Both the position numbers and the translations under genes were made by a program. Positions 1-9,815 of a DNA stretch of 64,000 nucleotides are shown here, piece after piece (position 1 is the stretch's first letter; the number at the start of each line of letters is the position of its first letter). The notes beneath the pieces are model-generated. The model worked only from the letters and a program-made list of their open reading frames with translations, had not been told where the DNA came from and searched no databases. The stretch is from Glandiceps talaboti (taxonomy: Eukaryota > Hemichordata > Enteropneusta > Spengelidae), in NCBI RefSeq assembly GCF_964340395.1, contig NC_135551.1, positions 17,722,003-17,786,002 of the forward strand, read 5' to 3'.

Positions 1-1311
1 TTTAAAGTCAGGGATATTTTTCTTCAAAATGTTGGTTTTTCTTAACCTCGTCATGAATTTCAAGAGGGACTGATAAACACAGCAATGTACTAACAGTTCT
101 GAAAATGAAACAAGTGGTGACAAGATTAGGATTTCTCAAAGTTTCTATTCAATCATATGTTCACTGTGACATATGTTCTTTGTCCTTGTCTGAAAAAAAA
201 AGGAATTATAAATTTGAGCACTGCTATTCATTGATATTCAGATTAAAAATTGTGACTACCTGGCTGTCCAATCTTTCGAAATAATATATAATGTACTCTG
301 TAGAAATGACTTAGAATTACACAATCTTAATTGCCTTCTTTTTCTAAGGTTTAATGTGTAGTACACAATTGTCAAAAAATAGCTTACTGGGAACTGTTAT
401 TGCGAATGGAATTTTTTTATGTAGTTAGGTAATAGTCTATGTGTAACGGAATATCTCAGACCACAGTATCTCTATAGTGGTTTGAGTATATATATATATA
501 TATGTGAATATTTCACAGACAATAATAATTGACCCCACTCCCTGTCAAATGACCCCAATTTTTGCAACCAAGGGGCCTTTGTCCACACTTGTTGGAAACC
601 TTGGCAGAACACTGTCGTTTAACCCCCCCCCCCCCTTCCCCCACTTTTGTTACATCGGAGCAGCATGTGTCTTTCATGGCTGAAGTCGTTGAGATTTGAT
701 GAGGGACAAGGCTTGAAAACTAATGCTGTCGCGAATACATTTTGCTGCAATGTAATAATAGCTCAGAATATTTCTATCATTTTTCAAAATATGCTTAAAA
801 TTGGTAAAAGTCTGCATTCCTAAAAAAAACACACTATTTTTTGACAATTTTTTAGCTTTAAATCAGTTGTATCATCGGGGACAAATTACACAAGCGTCAT
901 TAGTGTCATAAACACAGGTTTTAGGCATGGGTGTTACAAAAATTGTACAACATGACTCAAAAGGAGCAGTGATTGATGATTTAAATAGTTTCAGCATTGG
1001 AATGTTTGAATGTAAATTTGTCGGTGTCGACACTATGCAACAATGTCTTGCTATTGCCTATTGCTAACATTAGTAACAACACTTACAAGTTACAGAAGAC
1101 GCATAATGTATACGTATACTGTACTGCAAGGTTAACCAAGATTTGCATGGCATGTTACCGATGTTTACATTATTACTTTTAGTTACTTTTAAACAGTGAA
1201 TCCCAAAGGAGTTCTGAATTCTAGAAATGGTTACATGTATGTTATTTGGTGGATTATTTTGACAAGTTCACACCGAAGAAAAATGTTTCATAGAAGTAAA
1301 GATCAATCCAT
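1..1311. other. No gene recognised
   Basis: No open frame here looks coding. The stretch is AT-rich with a short TA run near 488-502 and a C homopolymer near 620-634. The one ORF of about 60 codons (997-1182) has no domain and no splice context. Nothing resembles the left end of the Polinton whose right part begins at 4034. Confidence 0.6.
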
Positions 1312-3935
1312 CAATCAAAATAATTTGTAGAGCGCCAAAATCCAGGCAAAGTTCTGTTCAGGGGCGCTGGATGGTTAATCCACACCATAGAATTTACAAA
1401 ACAAATGTGTCTTCAGTTTTCTTTTGAAACAATCAATAGTTGGTGCAAGTTTAATGTCAGTTGGCAGTGAATTCCAAAGCTTTGGAGAAGCATAAGCGAA
1501 AGAACGTCCACCGTAGTTGATTTGCTTAAAACTTGTTGTCGTAAGAAGGTTTTTGTCCTTTGAGCGTAAGGTGCGAGCTGGTATGTATACTTGTGTAAGG
1601 TCGGAAATGTACTCCGGTGTAAGACCATGCATTGCCTTGTAAGTCAGGAGTACGATCTTGTAGTCGATTCTAGAACGAACTGGTAACCAATGGAGTTTGA
1701 TGAGAGTAGGAGTTATGTGTTCATATTTCTTTGACCGGGTGATGATTCTTGCAGCTGTGTTTTGTGCTCGCTGAAGTTGGTTTGTGACTGATTCAGGGAG
1801 ACCATACAGTAAAGAATTACAGTAATCAAGTTTAGTGGATACAACAGCATGAACTAATGTACAGCAATCCGCACTTGAGACGTATTGACGTATAGATCCA
1901 ATGCGGCGGAGATGACAGTACATTGATTTACAGGTATTTTTGATGTGCTGGTTATACATGTGGATATTGTCAAAGAGTACACCCAAATTTCGTGCTGTTG
2001 TAACTTGTGTGATAGACGCAGAACCAATATTGACGGAACGAACAGGATCTGGGAGCTGATTGAATTTTGAGCGAATAACAAGAACTTCAGTTTTGCTGTC
2101 GTTGAGCTGTAATTTATTAAGTGTCATCCATGCCTTGATATCACGGATGCAGGACTCCACACTGTGACTAGCAGTTGGTGAATCTTGATGGGAGAACGCA
2201 AGGTATAGCTCATTATCATCAGCATACTGATGAAACTGTAAGTTATGGCGACGAATCAGATTACCGAGTGGTGCTGTATAAATTGTGAATAAAATGGGAC
2301 CGAGGACGGACCCTTGAGGCACCCCGTATTTGAGAGCTGAAGGTTCACTTGTGATGTTTTCGATTTTTACTGCCTGGTATCTGTTTTTGAGGTAGGGTTC
2401 AAACCATTTCAAAGGTGTACCCGTGATGCCGAGATTTGATAGCCTATAGATTTAGGAGTAAACTGTGGTCGATTGTATCGAATGCCGCCGAGAGGTCGAG
2501 TAAGATCAGTATGACGTATTTTCCAGAGTCCAGTGATGTACAAATGTCATTGTGAACTTTCAGAAGGGCTGTTTCGGTGCTGTGATACTTGCGGTACGCT
2601 GACTGAAGTGGCTCTAGAAGTAAATTCTCGTTGAGATAGCTGTTAATCTGTGAGGCAACTATTTTCTCAAGAACTTTGGACAGAAATGGTAGGTTAGAAA
2701 CGGGTCGATAGTTCTTTAAAATGTTTTGATCTAGGGATGTTTTTTTTTCAGCAGAGGTGTGACAATGGCTGACTTGAACATGGATGGAACCTCACCAGTT
2801 TGTAGAGATAGGTTTATAACATTTGCAATGAATGGGAGAAGTGGATCAAGCCATTGTTTCAGCAGTGATGTAGGAATCGGAGCAAGAAAGCATGACTTGG
2901 TGGATGATTGCATGATAAATTTCCTGACGGCATCAATATTGACTGGTTTAAATGTTGACAGAGTAGATGAGCTGAACACTTCACTAGAATCAAACTCTTC
3001 AACGATTGTTGTAGTGTCTAGAGTGGTCTGTATGTCTTTGATCTTCTTGGCGAAGTACTGTGAGAAACGTTCAGTGAGTTCATTAACATATATATGCGCT
3101 GGAAGGGAGGCTTCGCTGTAACACAGTGACGATATCGATACTGCTTTAAAAAGAGACTTCTGATTATCTGCGTTTTTCTGTATAAGATCAGTGTAGTATT
3201 TCTTCTTGGCTTGGAAAATCAGTCTGTTGACAAGTTGACAGTGATGCTTGTAAATTTGGTGATGGATTTCTAATTTGGTGGTGCGCCATTTATGCTCACT
3301 TGATCTTCTCAGGTTTTGGGCCTGATGAATTTCACTTGTATACCATTCCGTGTTGGGACGAATGGTTTTGATCAACTTCTTTTCAGGTGCATGCTTGTCC
3401 AGAACGAGGGAGAGATTGGTATTATATTTCAAAATTGCCGATTTTACATCTGATGGTGTCTGATGAAAGTCACTGATCGATGAAGTGTCACTGGCGAATT
3501 CATGCGCAGAAATGGACGAAAACTTACGGTAAACCACTTGACGCCTGTGCAATGCTGGTTTACCGAGTGTTAATGTGGCGTGTATTGGGTGATGATCGGA
3601 GAGAGGGTGGTAATTCACACAGACAGAATCAATAACATGATCAGGCTTTGTTATGATGAGGTCAAGTATGTGACCTTGGACGTGAGTTGGATTCTTTACC
3701 CACTGTTTATGTCCGCAAGAGTCTATGATCCAGCTTTCTGGTGTTAGAATTGTCATGGTTATCAATGTGGAAATTAAAGTCACCAACTATGAACAAATTT
3801 CCATCTTATGAATTTACTTGTTTAAGCATGGATGCAAACTCTGTGAAGAATGTTGACACAGTTAACTTGTTCAATCGGGAAATTTAGGATAACTGAAGAG
3901 CACGGTGTGGAGGCTGCCAGCTAGGCGCACTACCA
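1312..3935 (-). mobile_element. CR1/L2-like non-LTR retrotransposon, 5'-truncated and broken
   Basis: The element reads on the minus strand. Its 5' side (near 3935) begins inside the endonuclease domain and its 3' side ends near 1312 in a GCGCTCTACAAAT-type tail followed by short ATTGATTG repeats, as in many CR1/L2-group elements. It has no poly-A tail. Coding remnants cover the C-terminal part of an APE-type endonuclease and most of an RT. The element lies immediately left of Polinton fragment B, and its right edge is only about 100 bases from it. The clade is inferred from the RT wording (GVPQGSVLGP, QYADDNELY) and not from a tree. Confidence 0.8.
1375..3900 (-). pseudogene. Endonuclease-reverse transcriptase of the CR1/L2-like element
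   Basis: Two long pieces remain. The upstream piece (3786-2731) carries the C-terminal endonuclease signature (HILDLIITK, LSDHHPIHA) and the linker into the RT. The downstream piece (2412-1375) carries RT motifs GVPQGSVLGP and YADDNEL and the thumb/C-terminal region with LHWLPVRSRIDYK. Between them, minus-strand frames still spell LLDLSAAFDTIDH near 2490, but the frame is interrupted at a T-run near 2742-2751 and again near 2445. The first part of the endonuclease is missing. The protein would have nicked target DNA and reverse transcribed its own RNA. With at least two frame breaks it is not functional. Confidence 0.85.
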
Positions 3936-4033
3936 ACAATGTAATGATATATATAAATGAAAATTCCTCTTGCACACTGATGACAATCACGCAAGTGTTT
4001 CAAAAAGTTAAATACTAAAGGTTAAATTGGATA

Positions 4034-4525
4034 ACAGCAACAGTAACACCAGAACAAGTGTCCCCAATAGCTAAATACAGAGAAAGATTACTATGTATTA
4101 TTGCTGCTGGACAATCAAAAGCTTTCTTAGGAAAAAATTTCACTCTCGAATATATTGAAAAAGCAAACGATAAAGAAATTGAAAAGTATTATAAGATATA
4201 CGAAAGCACTTACAGTTCTCTCGTAAGTGACAATATTGTAAATGGAGTTTTCTTTGGAATTAGTAAATTAGTAGGACTTGTGCTCCCAGTACATAATGTG
4301 AATAAATTAAGTGATGACTTGAAGAACTATTTTCTTGTTACAAATCAATTCAAACAACTTACTGGAAAGTTAGCATACAGTTATGGTCCCCTTTTAGCAT
4401 TGACAAGTGGTGGTCTTACTATTTTAAATAACATTAACTTTGCAACACATACTTGTCCCATTGAAAAGAGTGACTTGAATGTAAAAATATTTTGTATTAT
4501 ATATAATAGTGTAAAAAATGAGTGA
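4034..4525 (+). CDS. Polinton cassette gene 1 (copy B), N-terminally truncated membrane-like protein
   Basis: No function is recognised. The frame starts at the element's broken left edge and reads through a charged helix-like stretch (EKANDKEIEKYYKIYESTY) into hydrophobic segments around VFFGISKLVGLVLPV and YGPLLALTSGGLTIL, suggesting a membrane association. Compared with the copy A homologue at 33676 it lacks the first 30 or so residues. It keeps a sense codon where copy A has a stop (near 4117). Its C-terminus diverges after THTCP because the long Asn/Asp/Leu-rich tail of copy A is largely deleted here. The next cassette gene begins at 4518, slightly overlapping its end. Confidence 0.6.
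   Translation, partial: TATVTPEQVSPIAKYRERLLCIIAAGQSKAFLGKNFTLEYIEKANDKEIEKYYKIYESTYSSLVSDNIVNGVFFGISKLVGLVLPVHNVNKLSDDLKNYFLVTNQFKQLTGKLAYSYGPLLALTSGGLTILNNINFATHTCPIEKSDLNVKIFCIIYNSVKNE
4488..4517 (+). promoter_or_regulatory. Candidate Polinton promoter upstream of gene 2, unit 1
   Basis: TATTTTGTATTATATATAA followed by TAGTGTAAAAA and the ATG. Nearly the same string precedes 4815, 34393 and 30986, which suggests a shared core promoter. This is inferred from recurrence only. Confidence 0.4.
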
Positions 4526-4691
4526 TACAGAACACACTCAAGCAGAAACTGTAACTACAAAAAGTAAAACTAAAAGTACAGGTAGAGTTGCAGGGAGTAA
4601 AAAATTAGCAATAATTTCAGCTGAAACAAAAAAACGAAATTCAAAAAATAAAAGTAACTTATTTGAAAAGAATGACTCTAATAAAATTTAA
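4518..4691 (+). CDS. Polinton cassette gene 2, duplicated unit 1 (small basic protein)
   Basis: A 57-codon frame beginning MSDTEHTQAETVTTKSKTK. It is acidic and Thr-rich at the N-terminus and strongly Lys-rich afterwards (KKLAIISAETKKRNSKNK). It has no known domain. A small lysine-rich protein among virion-type genes could bind DNA or be a core component, but that is a guess from composition. It shares its start with the second unit at 4815 and with 34393 in copy A, and its tail after the duplication point is different. Confidence 0.5.
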   Translation: MSDTEHTQAETVTTKSKTKSTGRVAGSKKLAIISAETKKRNSKNKSNLFEKNDSNKI

Positions 4692-4782
4692 AAAAAAGAA
4701 TAATTTAAGTAACATGAACAAGTTCTTGATCAAGTTCTTGAAAACAACTTGAAAATTAACTTAATGAAAAGAGTTGAAAAGA

Positions 4783-4814
4783 AATATTTTGTATTATATA
4801 TAACAGTGTAAAAA
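4783..4814 (+). promoter_or_regulatory. Candidate Polinton promoter upstream of gene 2, unit 2
   Basis: Duplicate of the string at 4488: TATTTTGTATTATATATAA, then CAGTGTAAAAA and ATG at 4815. Confidence 0.4.
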
Positions 4815-5021
4815 ATGAGTGATACAGAACAGACTCAAGCATAGCCACAAGTAGAGACTGTAACTACAAAAAGTAAAACTAAAAGTCAAGGTAGAGTTGT
4901 ATGGGGTAAAAAATTATCAGTAATTTCAGCTGAAACAAGAAAACGAAAACAAATTAAATTCGATAGAGACAAAGGAGCCGAAGCAGTCAAAGCAGTCGAT
5001 GGAATCAATGGAACCAACTGA
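4815..5021 (+). pseudogene. Polinton cassette gene 2, unit 2, with early nonsense codon
   Basis: Begins MSDTEQTQA and then meets TAG at 4842-4844, where copy A has a sense codon. The same frame stays open beyond the stop to TGA at 5019, with a Lys/Arg-rich body (GRVVWGKKLSVISAE). The last codons overlap the start of gene 3 (4999) in another frame, as in copy A. It is probably a decayed paralogue of unit 1. Confidence 0.6.
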
Positions 5022-5244
5022 GTTTTCCCAACCGCCCTTCAGATCACAAGTTAATAATACTATGATTTGGTTAACTCTTGGTTCACTAGTAATTGGGGTA
5101 GCTGGTTTATATTATAAAAGACAGTGGTTTTCACAATCAAGTGATAAAGAGTTTAAACAATTAGTGACATCACAACCAGTTGAAAATAAACAATTAACGA
5201 CACCACAACCAATTAAAAATAATGCTCTGTTTGAAATGGAATAA
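4999..5244 (+). CDS. Polinton cassette gene 3 (copy B), single-pass membrane protein
   Basis: An 81-codon frame with a short polar N-terminus, one clear hydrophobic segment at about residues 22-41 (TMIWLTLGSLVIGVAGLYY), then KRQW and a Gln/Pro/Thr-rich tail with two copies of a QPxxNK-type repeat (TSQPVENKQL, TPQPIKNNAL). The basic residues after the segment suggest a membrane-anchored small protein. The family is unknown. Copy A has the same gene at 34553-34831. The start follows the copy A alignment (MES/MET) and overlaps the end of gene 2. Confidence 0.6.
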   Translation: MESMEPTEFSQPPFRSQVNNTMIWLTLGSLVIGVAGLYYKRQWFSQSSDKEFKQLVTSQPVENKQLTTPQPIKNNALFEME

Positions 5245-5245
5245 T

Positions 5246-5249
<4 letters not shown>

Positions 5250-5322
<73 letters not shown>
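5250..5322. repeat. (TA)n microsatellite inside Polinton copy B
   Basis: About 36 TA units between genes 3 and 4. Copy A has only a short AT-rich spacer at the matching place (34832-34860), so the promoter-like AT stretch appears to have expanded in copy B. Confidence 0.9.
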
Positions 5323-5331
<9 letters not shown>

Positions 5332-5335
5332 CACA

Positions 5336-5563
5336 ATGACAGACTATACTAAACTAATCATGAATGGTCTTTATGATGGTGCAGTTTTATCTGCTTTAAC
5401 AATAGCTAATAGTTTAATACTTGATAAAACTATGAAGATGGCTCCAGACAGTCCTAAAACAAGTGTTTCATTCAAGAAGTTTGCTTCTCTTGCAATAGCT
5501 ATAAGTGGGGCAGTATTAGAGAAAGATATGTTAGAACAGTTGATCCTTACAAAGGATAAATAA
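5336..5563 (+). pseudogene. Polinton cassette gene 4 (copy B), C-terminus altered by a small deletion
   Basis: Starts MTDYTKLIMNGLYDGAVL, with hydrophobic stretches at about 12-28 and 50-60. The function is unknown. It is nearly identical to copy A (34864-35103) up to LEKDMLEQ. There copy B lacks about 16 bases, which changes the frame so that it ends LILTKDK instead of the copy A ending. The length hardly changes, so a product could still form, but the C-terminus is not the ancestral one. Confidence 0.65.
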
Positions 5564-5599
5564 AAAGAATAATTTTATATATCTAAATATATATACATA

Positions 5600-6034
5600 A
5601 TGGGTGCGGCAATTGCGATGATGGTTGGTGGAGCAGTTTTAAATGCAACTGCCTTTGTTGGAGCTGGCTATTTAGGTAAAACACTTTCAGGTGATTCAAA
5701 AGAAGAACATGAAAAAGAATTGAAAAGACATGATTTAGCTTTGGAGAATTTCAATAAAGATCATGAGGTATGGTTGGAACATAGACAAAAAGTAATGGAT
5801 TTTATAGCAAAACAAAAAAATTTAGATGTTCATGCAAAACAAAATCTGGTTCTGACTGATCAAAACTTAAATTTATATAAAGAATATCATCCTCAGACTG
5901 AACACCTCGAACGTCTCAAAAATGAACCCCAATTTAGCGAGTATTATCGACCGTCAGAAAATATGAAATTATATCAATATATTTATTTAGCTGGTGGTGG
6001 AATATTATTAGTCTATTTAACAAAAAAAATATGA
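5600..6034 (+). CDS. Polinton cassette gene 5 (copy B), coiled-coil protein with hydrophobic ends
   Basis: 144 codons. Residues 4-27 are Gly/Ala-rich and hydrophobic (MMVGGAVLNATAFVGAGYLG). A charged, probably helical middle follows (EEHEKELKRHDLALENFNKD), and residues 125-140 form a second hydrophobic segment (YLAGGGILLVYL) ending in KKI. This suggests a two-anchor membrane or virion protein, family unrecognised. It is intact here, while the copy A version at 35143 is frameshifted. Genes 4, 5 and 6 follow one another with short AT-rich gaps on one strand. Confidence 0.65.
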   Translation: MGAAIAMMVGGAVLNATAFVGAGYLGKTLSGDSKEEHEKELKRHDLALENFNKDHEVWLEHRQKVMDFIAKQKNLDVHAKQNLVLTDQNLNLYKEYHPQTEHLERLKNEPQFSEYYRPSENMKLYQYIYLAGGGILLVYLTKKI

Positions 6035-6047
6035 TTAAAAATATAAA

Positions 6048-6680
6048 ATGGAAATATGTAAATTATGTAAACAGGAAGATGCAACCCATGATTATACTAA
6101 CATTTGCGGTACACTGTTTGAAAAATCCCATTGTTCTGATTGTTGTAATTTAATGACAAGGGACAAAATGAACTGGTATAACATCATATATTGTAACATA
6201 TGTAGAAAATTCAATATACCTCGTGATGATATCTGTAAAAACATTTGTGGTAACATCTATGGAAAATTCCACTGTTTTAACTGCTGTACTTCATTTAATA
6301 AACCTCTAGATGAAAGCTTTCATAACCAAAGAAAAAGTCAAAATATCTATGACCCTAAAAACCATATTAAAAAGGTTTTTAAGAGATATAATCTCAATTA
6401 TTATCTTTTATCAACTGTTATGAGACTATTTTTATCAATCAATAAAGTTCATGTAGAACCAACACGATATCGATCACTCAACTTCAGTGTGATCATAAAA
6501 GCAATTCTATTATACTTAGGAAAATATCAGGAAGCTGTTCTAATACTAGAGTTGAAAACAAAAGTATTTTCGCAAACTAATATCCTTAAACGATTTTGGG
6601 ATAAATGGAATGCAGAATATACAGAGATAAGATTTAGTTGGTGGCCTTTACGTTGGTGTCAAATCTTTTTAAAAATATAA
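6048..6680 (+). CDS. Polinton cassette gene 6 (copy B), tandem Cys/His zinc-binding protein
   Basis: 210 codons. The N-terminal 90 residues contain CxxC pairs arranged as two related units: NICGTLFEKSHCSDCC and NICGNIYGKFHCFNCC, each preceded by a CxxC (CKLC, CNIC). That is enough ligands for zinc-ribbon or treble-clef-like modules. The C-terminal half is helical and aromatic with RYRSLNFSVIIKAILLYLG and FWDKWNAEY. The arrangement of an N-terminal zinc module with a C-terminal R-NFS...LLxxLG...FW block faintly recalls viral late transcription factor VLTF3-like proteins; this is a hypothesis only. It is intact here. In copy A the C-terminus is frameshifted. Confidence 0.65.
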   Translation: MEICKLCKQEDATHDYTNICGTLFEKSHCSDCCNLMTRDKMNWYNIIYCNICRKFNIPRDDICKNICGNIYGKFHCFNCCTSFNKPLDESFHNQRKSQNIYDPKNHIKKVFKRYNLNYYLLSTVMRLFLSINKVHVEPTRYRSLNFSVIIKAILLYLGKYQEAVLILELKTKVFSQTNILKRFWDKWNAEYTEIRFSWWPLRWCQIFLKI

Positions 6681-6781
6681 CAAAAACATATTAAAAAATT
6701 ACCGTTATTTAAATCATTATAAAAACTTGTAAAAACTGCTTCTCTGATATATAGACCTGCCTTTTTTGTATTGTCATAGAG

Positions 6782-7104
6782 GTGAAGGATGACGACACCA
6801 CACACAATGACGTGTATTGACCTTTTGAACCTACCGAGGCGTTCAATTAAACAATGGGTTGGTGTATTAATAGACTGTCGATAGTAGCACTGCCGTTGTA
6901 CTGTCATTCACAGACATTGTACACGGTTCAAAATACCCTTTCACAGTGAAGCGACAGTGAATAACAGTGAATGTCAGTGAAACGACAGTGTTATTTTTGT
7001 GTTTACTCAAATTTAATATAGATTAAGCCATTTATTTAAAGTTAAAATGGTAAAAAATGGGGGTTGTAAAAAAGTGTTCCAGAAACCCTATTTTGTATAC
7101 TACT
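6782..7104. repeat. Right terminal inverted repeat of Polinton copy B
   Basis: Homologous to 36412-36779 of copy A, sharing GTGAAGGATG near its inner edge, the GATTAAGCCATTTATTT block and the terminal GTATACTACT. It is shorter than in copy A because of internal deletions, for example around 6820-6850. Terminal bases complementary to 5'-AG fit Polintons. Confidence 0.8.
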
Positions 7105-8408
7105 GGTAATACAAGATGTAGTTCAGTTTCTAATCCGATATGGTGAAGAAAATGGTTTACCAATGCCGGCAGCACCACGTGGAAGGGATGGGTGGGCCCC
7201 TGTATACGTACCTTCAAGTGAGTCTAAGATGGATGTGTACAACAAGTATGTTTAAGCGTGTAGAGACTGTGAACCTATTAGAGAATGTGTTGGTAAGACT
7301 TTATTCAGGAACATTTGGCAATCATGTGTCCCCCATATACAGAAGATGGAATGATGTACTGACGTTTGCGCGAAGTGTGAACAATATAGAAATAGTATTA
7401 TGTTTGCTGTCACTGAAGATGATAAATTAGGAGCAAGTTTAGCATTTTCTGAGCGTATTCTGGAGGCCCACAAAGAGAGCGAAGTTTTGAATATTTGTAT
7501 AAAAAATGCCCAAGATGATTTAAGTGATAGAGAGGCTTTATCACCTGTAAGTCCATGTTCACAAGATTTATTTTCTGTCCAATACACTTTTGATTTTGCT
7601 CAGAGTTTTATGTTACCCCATGAGTCTAGACAGGTCAGGCAGCTTTATTTGTTTTAAATCCTCTACGTGTTATTTGCTTTGCAATATGTAATGATGGTTT
7701 AAAATCACAGATGAATTATTTATTTAATGAGTCCCAAACAATAGGAATAGATAATGGAAAATGTCATGGAGCCAATAACGAAGTAAGTATGTTAGATGAC
7801 TATTTTGATCACCATGGTTTAGGAGAAAGGGTTTGTCACTGTCATGCTGATAACTGTGGGGGTCAGAATAAGAATAAAACTGTTGTTCATTATTTCTGTT
7901 ATCGCACTAATATAGGTTTGGCTGATGAAATTAATTACCATTTTCTAGAGCAAGGCCATAATAAGTGTATATGTGATGCATGTTTTGGAAAGATACGCCA
8001 ACTTTATCGTAGAAGTGATGTAGATACAGTCAGTCAGTTGAGTAATGTAGTCAGTAAAAGTGCTAAGATTAATAGTGTTAAGTGTGCACAGTACCAACTT
8101 TTCAGTGGTATGAATGGGATAGGTATCTAAATAGGTATATGACACCACTGAAGGGGATTAGACAGTACCATCACTTCAGGTTTACAAAGGAAGACCCTGG
8201 TTATGTGTATGTCAGGAAGACAGTGACAGACAGTGAGGAGAGGATCTGTCTTGTCAGGAGAGGCATTACTTGGCCACCATCTCCAGATTGTAAACCTGAC
8301 GTGATGGCAGCAGGTGGGTTGAGTCTAGCTAGACTGAGAGAGTTGCTGAAGCAGATAGTTCCATATATAAGAGAGCCATACAGACAAGTATTCTGCCCCG
8401 GGGAGTAA
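7105..8408 (+). pseudogene. DUF7869-type protein, C-terminal part, frameshifted
   Basis: Pieces in shifting plus-strand frames match the large invertebrate DUF7869 family of unknown function, often found in repetitive, transposon-like contexts. Seen in order: FLIRYGEENGLPMPAAPRGR (7119 on), CVPHIQK-like and VCAKCEQ-like segments (7320-7390), an open frame to 7657, then 7711-8130 with the hallmark CHCHADNCGGQNKNK, GHNKCICDACFGKIRQLYRR, and after another shift 8082-8408 with YHHFRF and a C-terminal PGxVYV...DSEER block. There are at least four frame breaks. The gene begins directly after the Polinton terminus, so its 5' half was probably displaced by that insertion. Acidic residues within HADN and the Cys pairs suggest a nuclease- or transposase-like fold, which is inference. 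Confidence 0.75.
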
Positions 8409-9600
8409 AATGTTAGAGTGAAAAACAGTGTCAAAAAGGAAGTATAACTTGATTACCATATGATTTATCAGTATAGAATTGGAAGCAAGGGACAAGAAAA
8501 TTATGTCAGTATGTCTTTCTTGCATTATAATTTGCATAAGGTATGTTCTCAAAGTGTCACGTTTCATTAAATAAAACAGTTTCAATCCAAAGATCACATT
8601 TGATATAATTTGTAGACAGATGGTCCAATGCAAGACATATTCACATATATTGTGATATCAGGTCATCATAGTATAAGGTACATGTGGTTCTCCTGGTTTG
8701 AAATGAAGTGTATACTCTGTATTACAATCATAGCATTTATAAACATTCAATATATATTGTCACTTTCAATCCATATAGCCATTTAATTAATTTACAATTG
8801 AAAAGTGAGGAACAATATTAGTAGGATATCTAATTTTGATGTTCAATATTTATATGACAGGGTTACTTTTATTGTCATCATTATTTAACCTTTCCCCATT
8901 CACCTATTCTTATATGTTGACTGCCATACACAAATATATAGCCATAAGATGAATTTCACATTTCAATTGTAGATGTATTTGTTTGAGACAGTTAATGAAA
9001 TTTAAGATTCCTTGTACATATGACATTTTTTAAACTTATGATACAATGTACATGTACACATGAAAGTAATGTTTAGAATGTATTAATAAGGTGTCCTTTA
9101 CATGTTTGAACCCTGGTGCGATGTATATGGTTGCCATGACAACAATTTAATTGCCATGGCGACAAATAGGAGTGTTGTGATTTAATTTTTTTTTTCAAGT
9201 GTATACATTTTGTAGTTTTCTTTAGTAATCATTCAATAAACTAATTGTTTGGTATTCATATGTGTTCTAGTTAATCCTTCCCCCCCATAAAGTAATGGAA
9301 TTATCCAAAGACAAAAGCAATGATTATCAGCCCACATATTTCTCATTGTAAATAAAATAATCCATAAGAATGGTTCCAGCTTGTAGCATTATCATCTGTT
9401 GACACTCCTACACATTCACGATACAATGTGCTTACACAAGGCAATAGCAAAAGCTTTTGTCAAAATACAAAGGTCAGAGGTTACATCTTTGAATGGGCCA
9501 AAATGGTCTTTTTAGGCCGTTTTCAGCAGAATTCTTTCAAGCACCGAAATTTAGCCATATAAACTATCTAAAAATGCAAAAAAATCAAAATCGAACATTT
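8409..9600. other. No gene recognised
   Basis: AT-rich sequence after the DUF7869 relic. No domain-bearing frame or strong splice pair was found. A C-run lies near 9281. Confidence 0.6.
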
Positions 9601-9627
9601 CCTGCCTGCGACGGCCCAAGTGATGTA

Positions 9628-9815
9628 GACATTTATGACTGTGAGACACTTCTGTAGAGAGAAGTAGCACGAAGCTTCTTGTTTGCTTGGGATGAGTTGA
9701 GACACTGGCAGCATCATTTGGATAGGTCGGCTCATACATTTGGTTAATTCACCATTTCTTCAGTCCAGATTGTTGATAACCACACCTAATGTATCTAATG
9801 CACCTCCTTAGGGCA
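9628..9815 (-). repeat. Inverted repeat, left copy (partner at 13110)
   Basis: The reverse complement of this stretch matches 13110-13285: a shared block reads TAGGTGTGGT, CAACAATCTGGACT, CCAAATGATGCTGCCAGTG and CATTCC/CATCCCAA...AGCAAAC. The two copies lie in opposite orientation 3.3 kb apart. They could be the ends of an old TIR element or two independent insertions of one short repeat. Confidence 0.7.

Larger units (their letters stand above)
4488..5021 (+). repeat. Tandem duplication of cassette gene 2 (period 297 bp)
   Basis: The promoter-like string and the start of the MSDTE gene occur twice, at 4488 and again at 4783, with ATGs exactly 297 bases apart. Copy A has a single version (34393). 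The first unit ends in a short Asn/Lys-rich tail. The second reads on into the region overlapping the next gene, as in copy A. The duplication is therefore specific to copy B or its lineage. Confidence 0.7.
4034..7104 (+). mobile_element. Polinton/Maverick fragment (copy B), right end only
   Basis: This stretch is collinear with 33.7-36.8 kb of the complete copy A. It has the same six genes in the same order and then the same terminal inverted repeat, ending in GTATACTACT at 7104. Left of 4034 the similarity stops, inside the first gene, so polymerase, integrase, capsid and ATPase genes are absent. Immediately after the terminus the sequence is coding for a DUF7869-type protein, so this copy appears to have inserted into that gene. 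The target duplication cannot be tested because the left end is not in the window; the right-hand candidate is GGTAAT (7105-7110). Confidence 0.85.

Noticed and set aside
2759-3121. 120-codon plus-strand ORF
   Set aside because: Antisense shadow of the minus-strand retrotransposon ORF.
1-4033. Left end of Polinton copy B
   Set aside because: No sequence like AGTAGTATAT plus the terminal repeat was found; the fragment is truncated at 4034.
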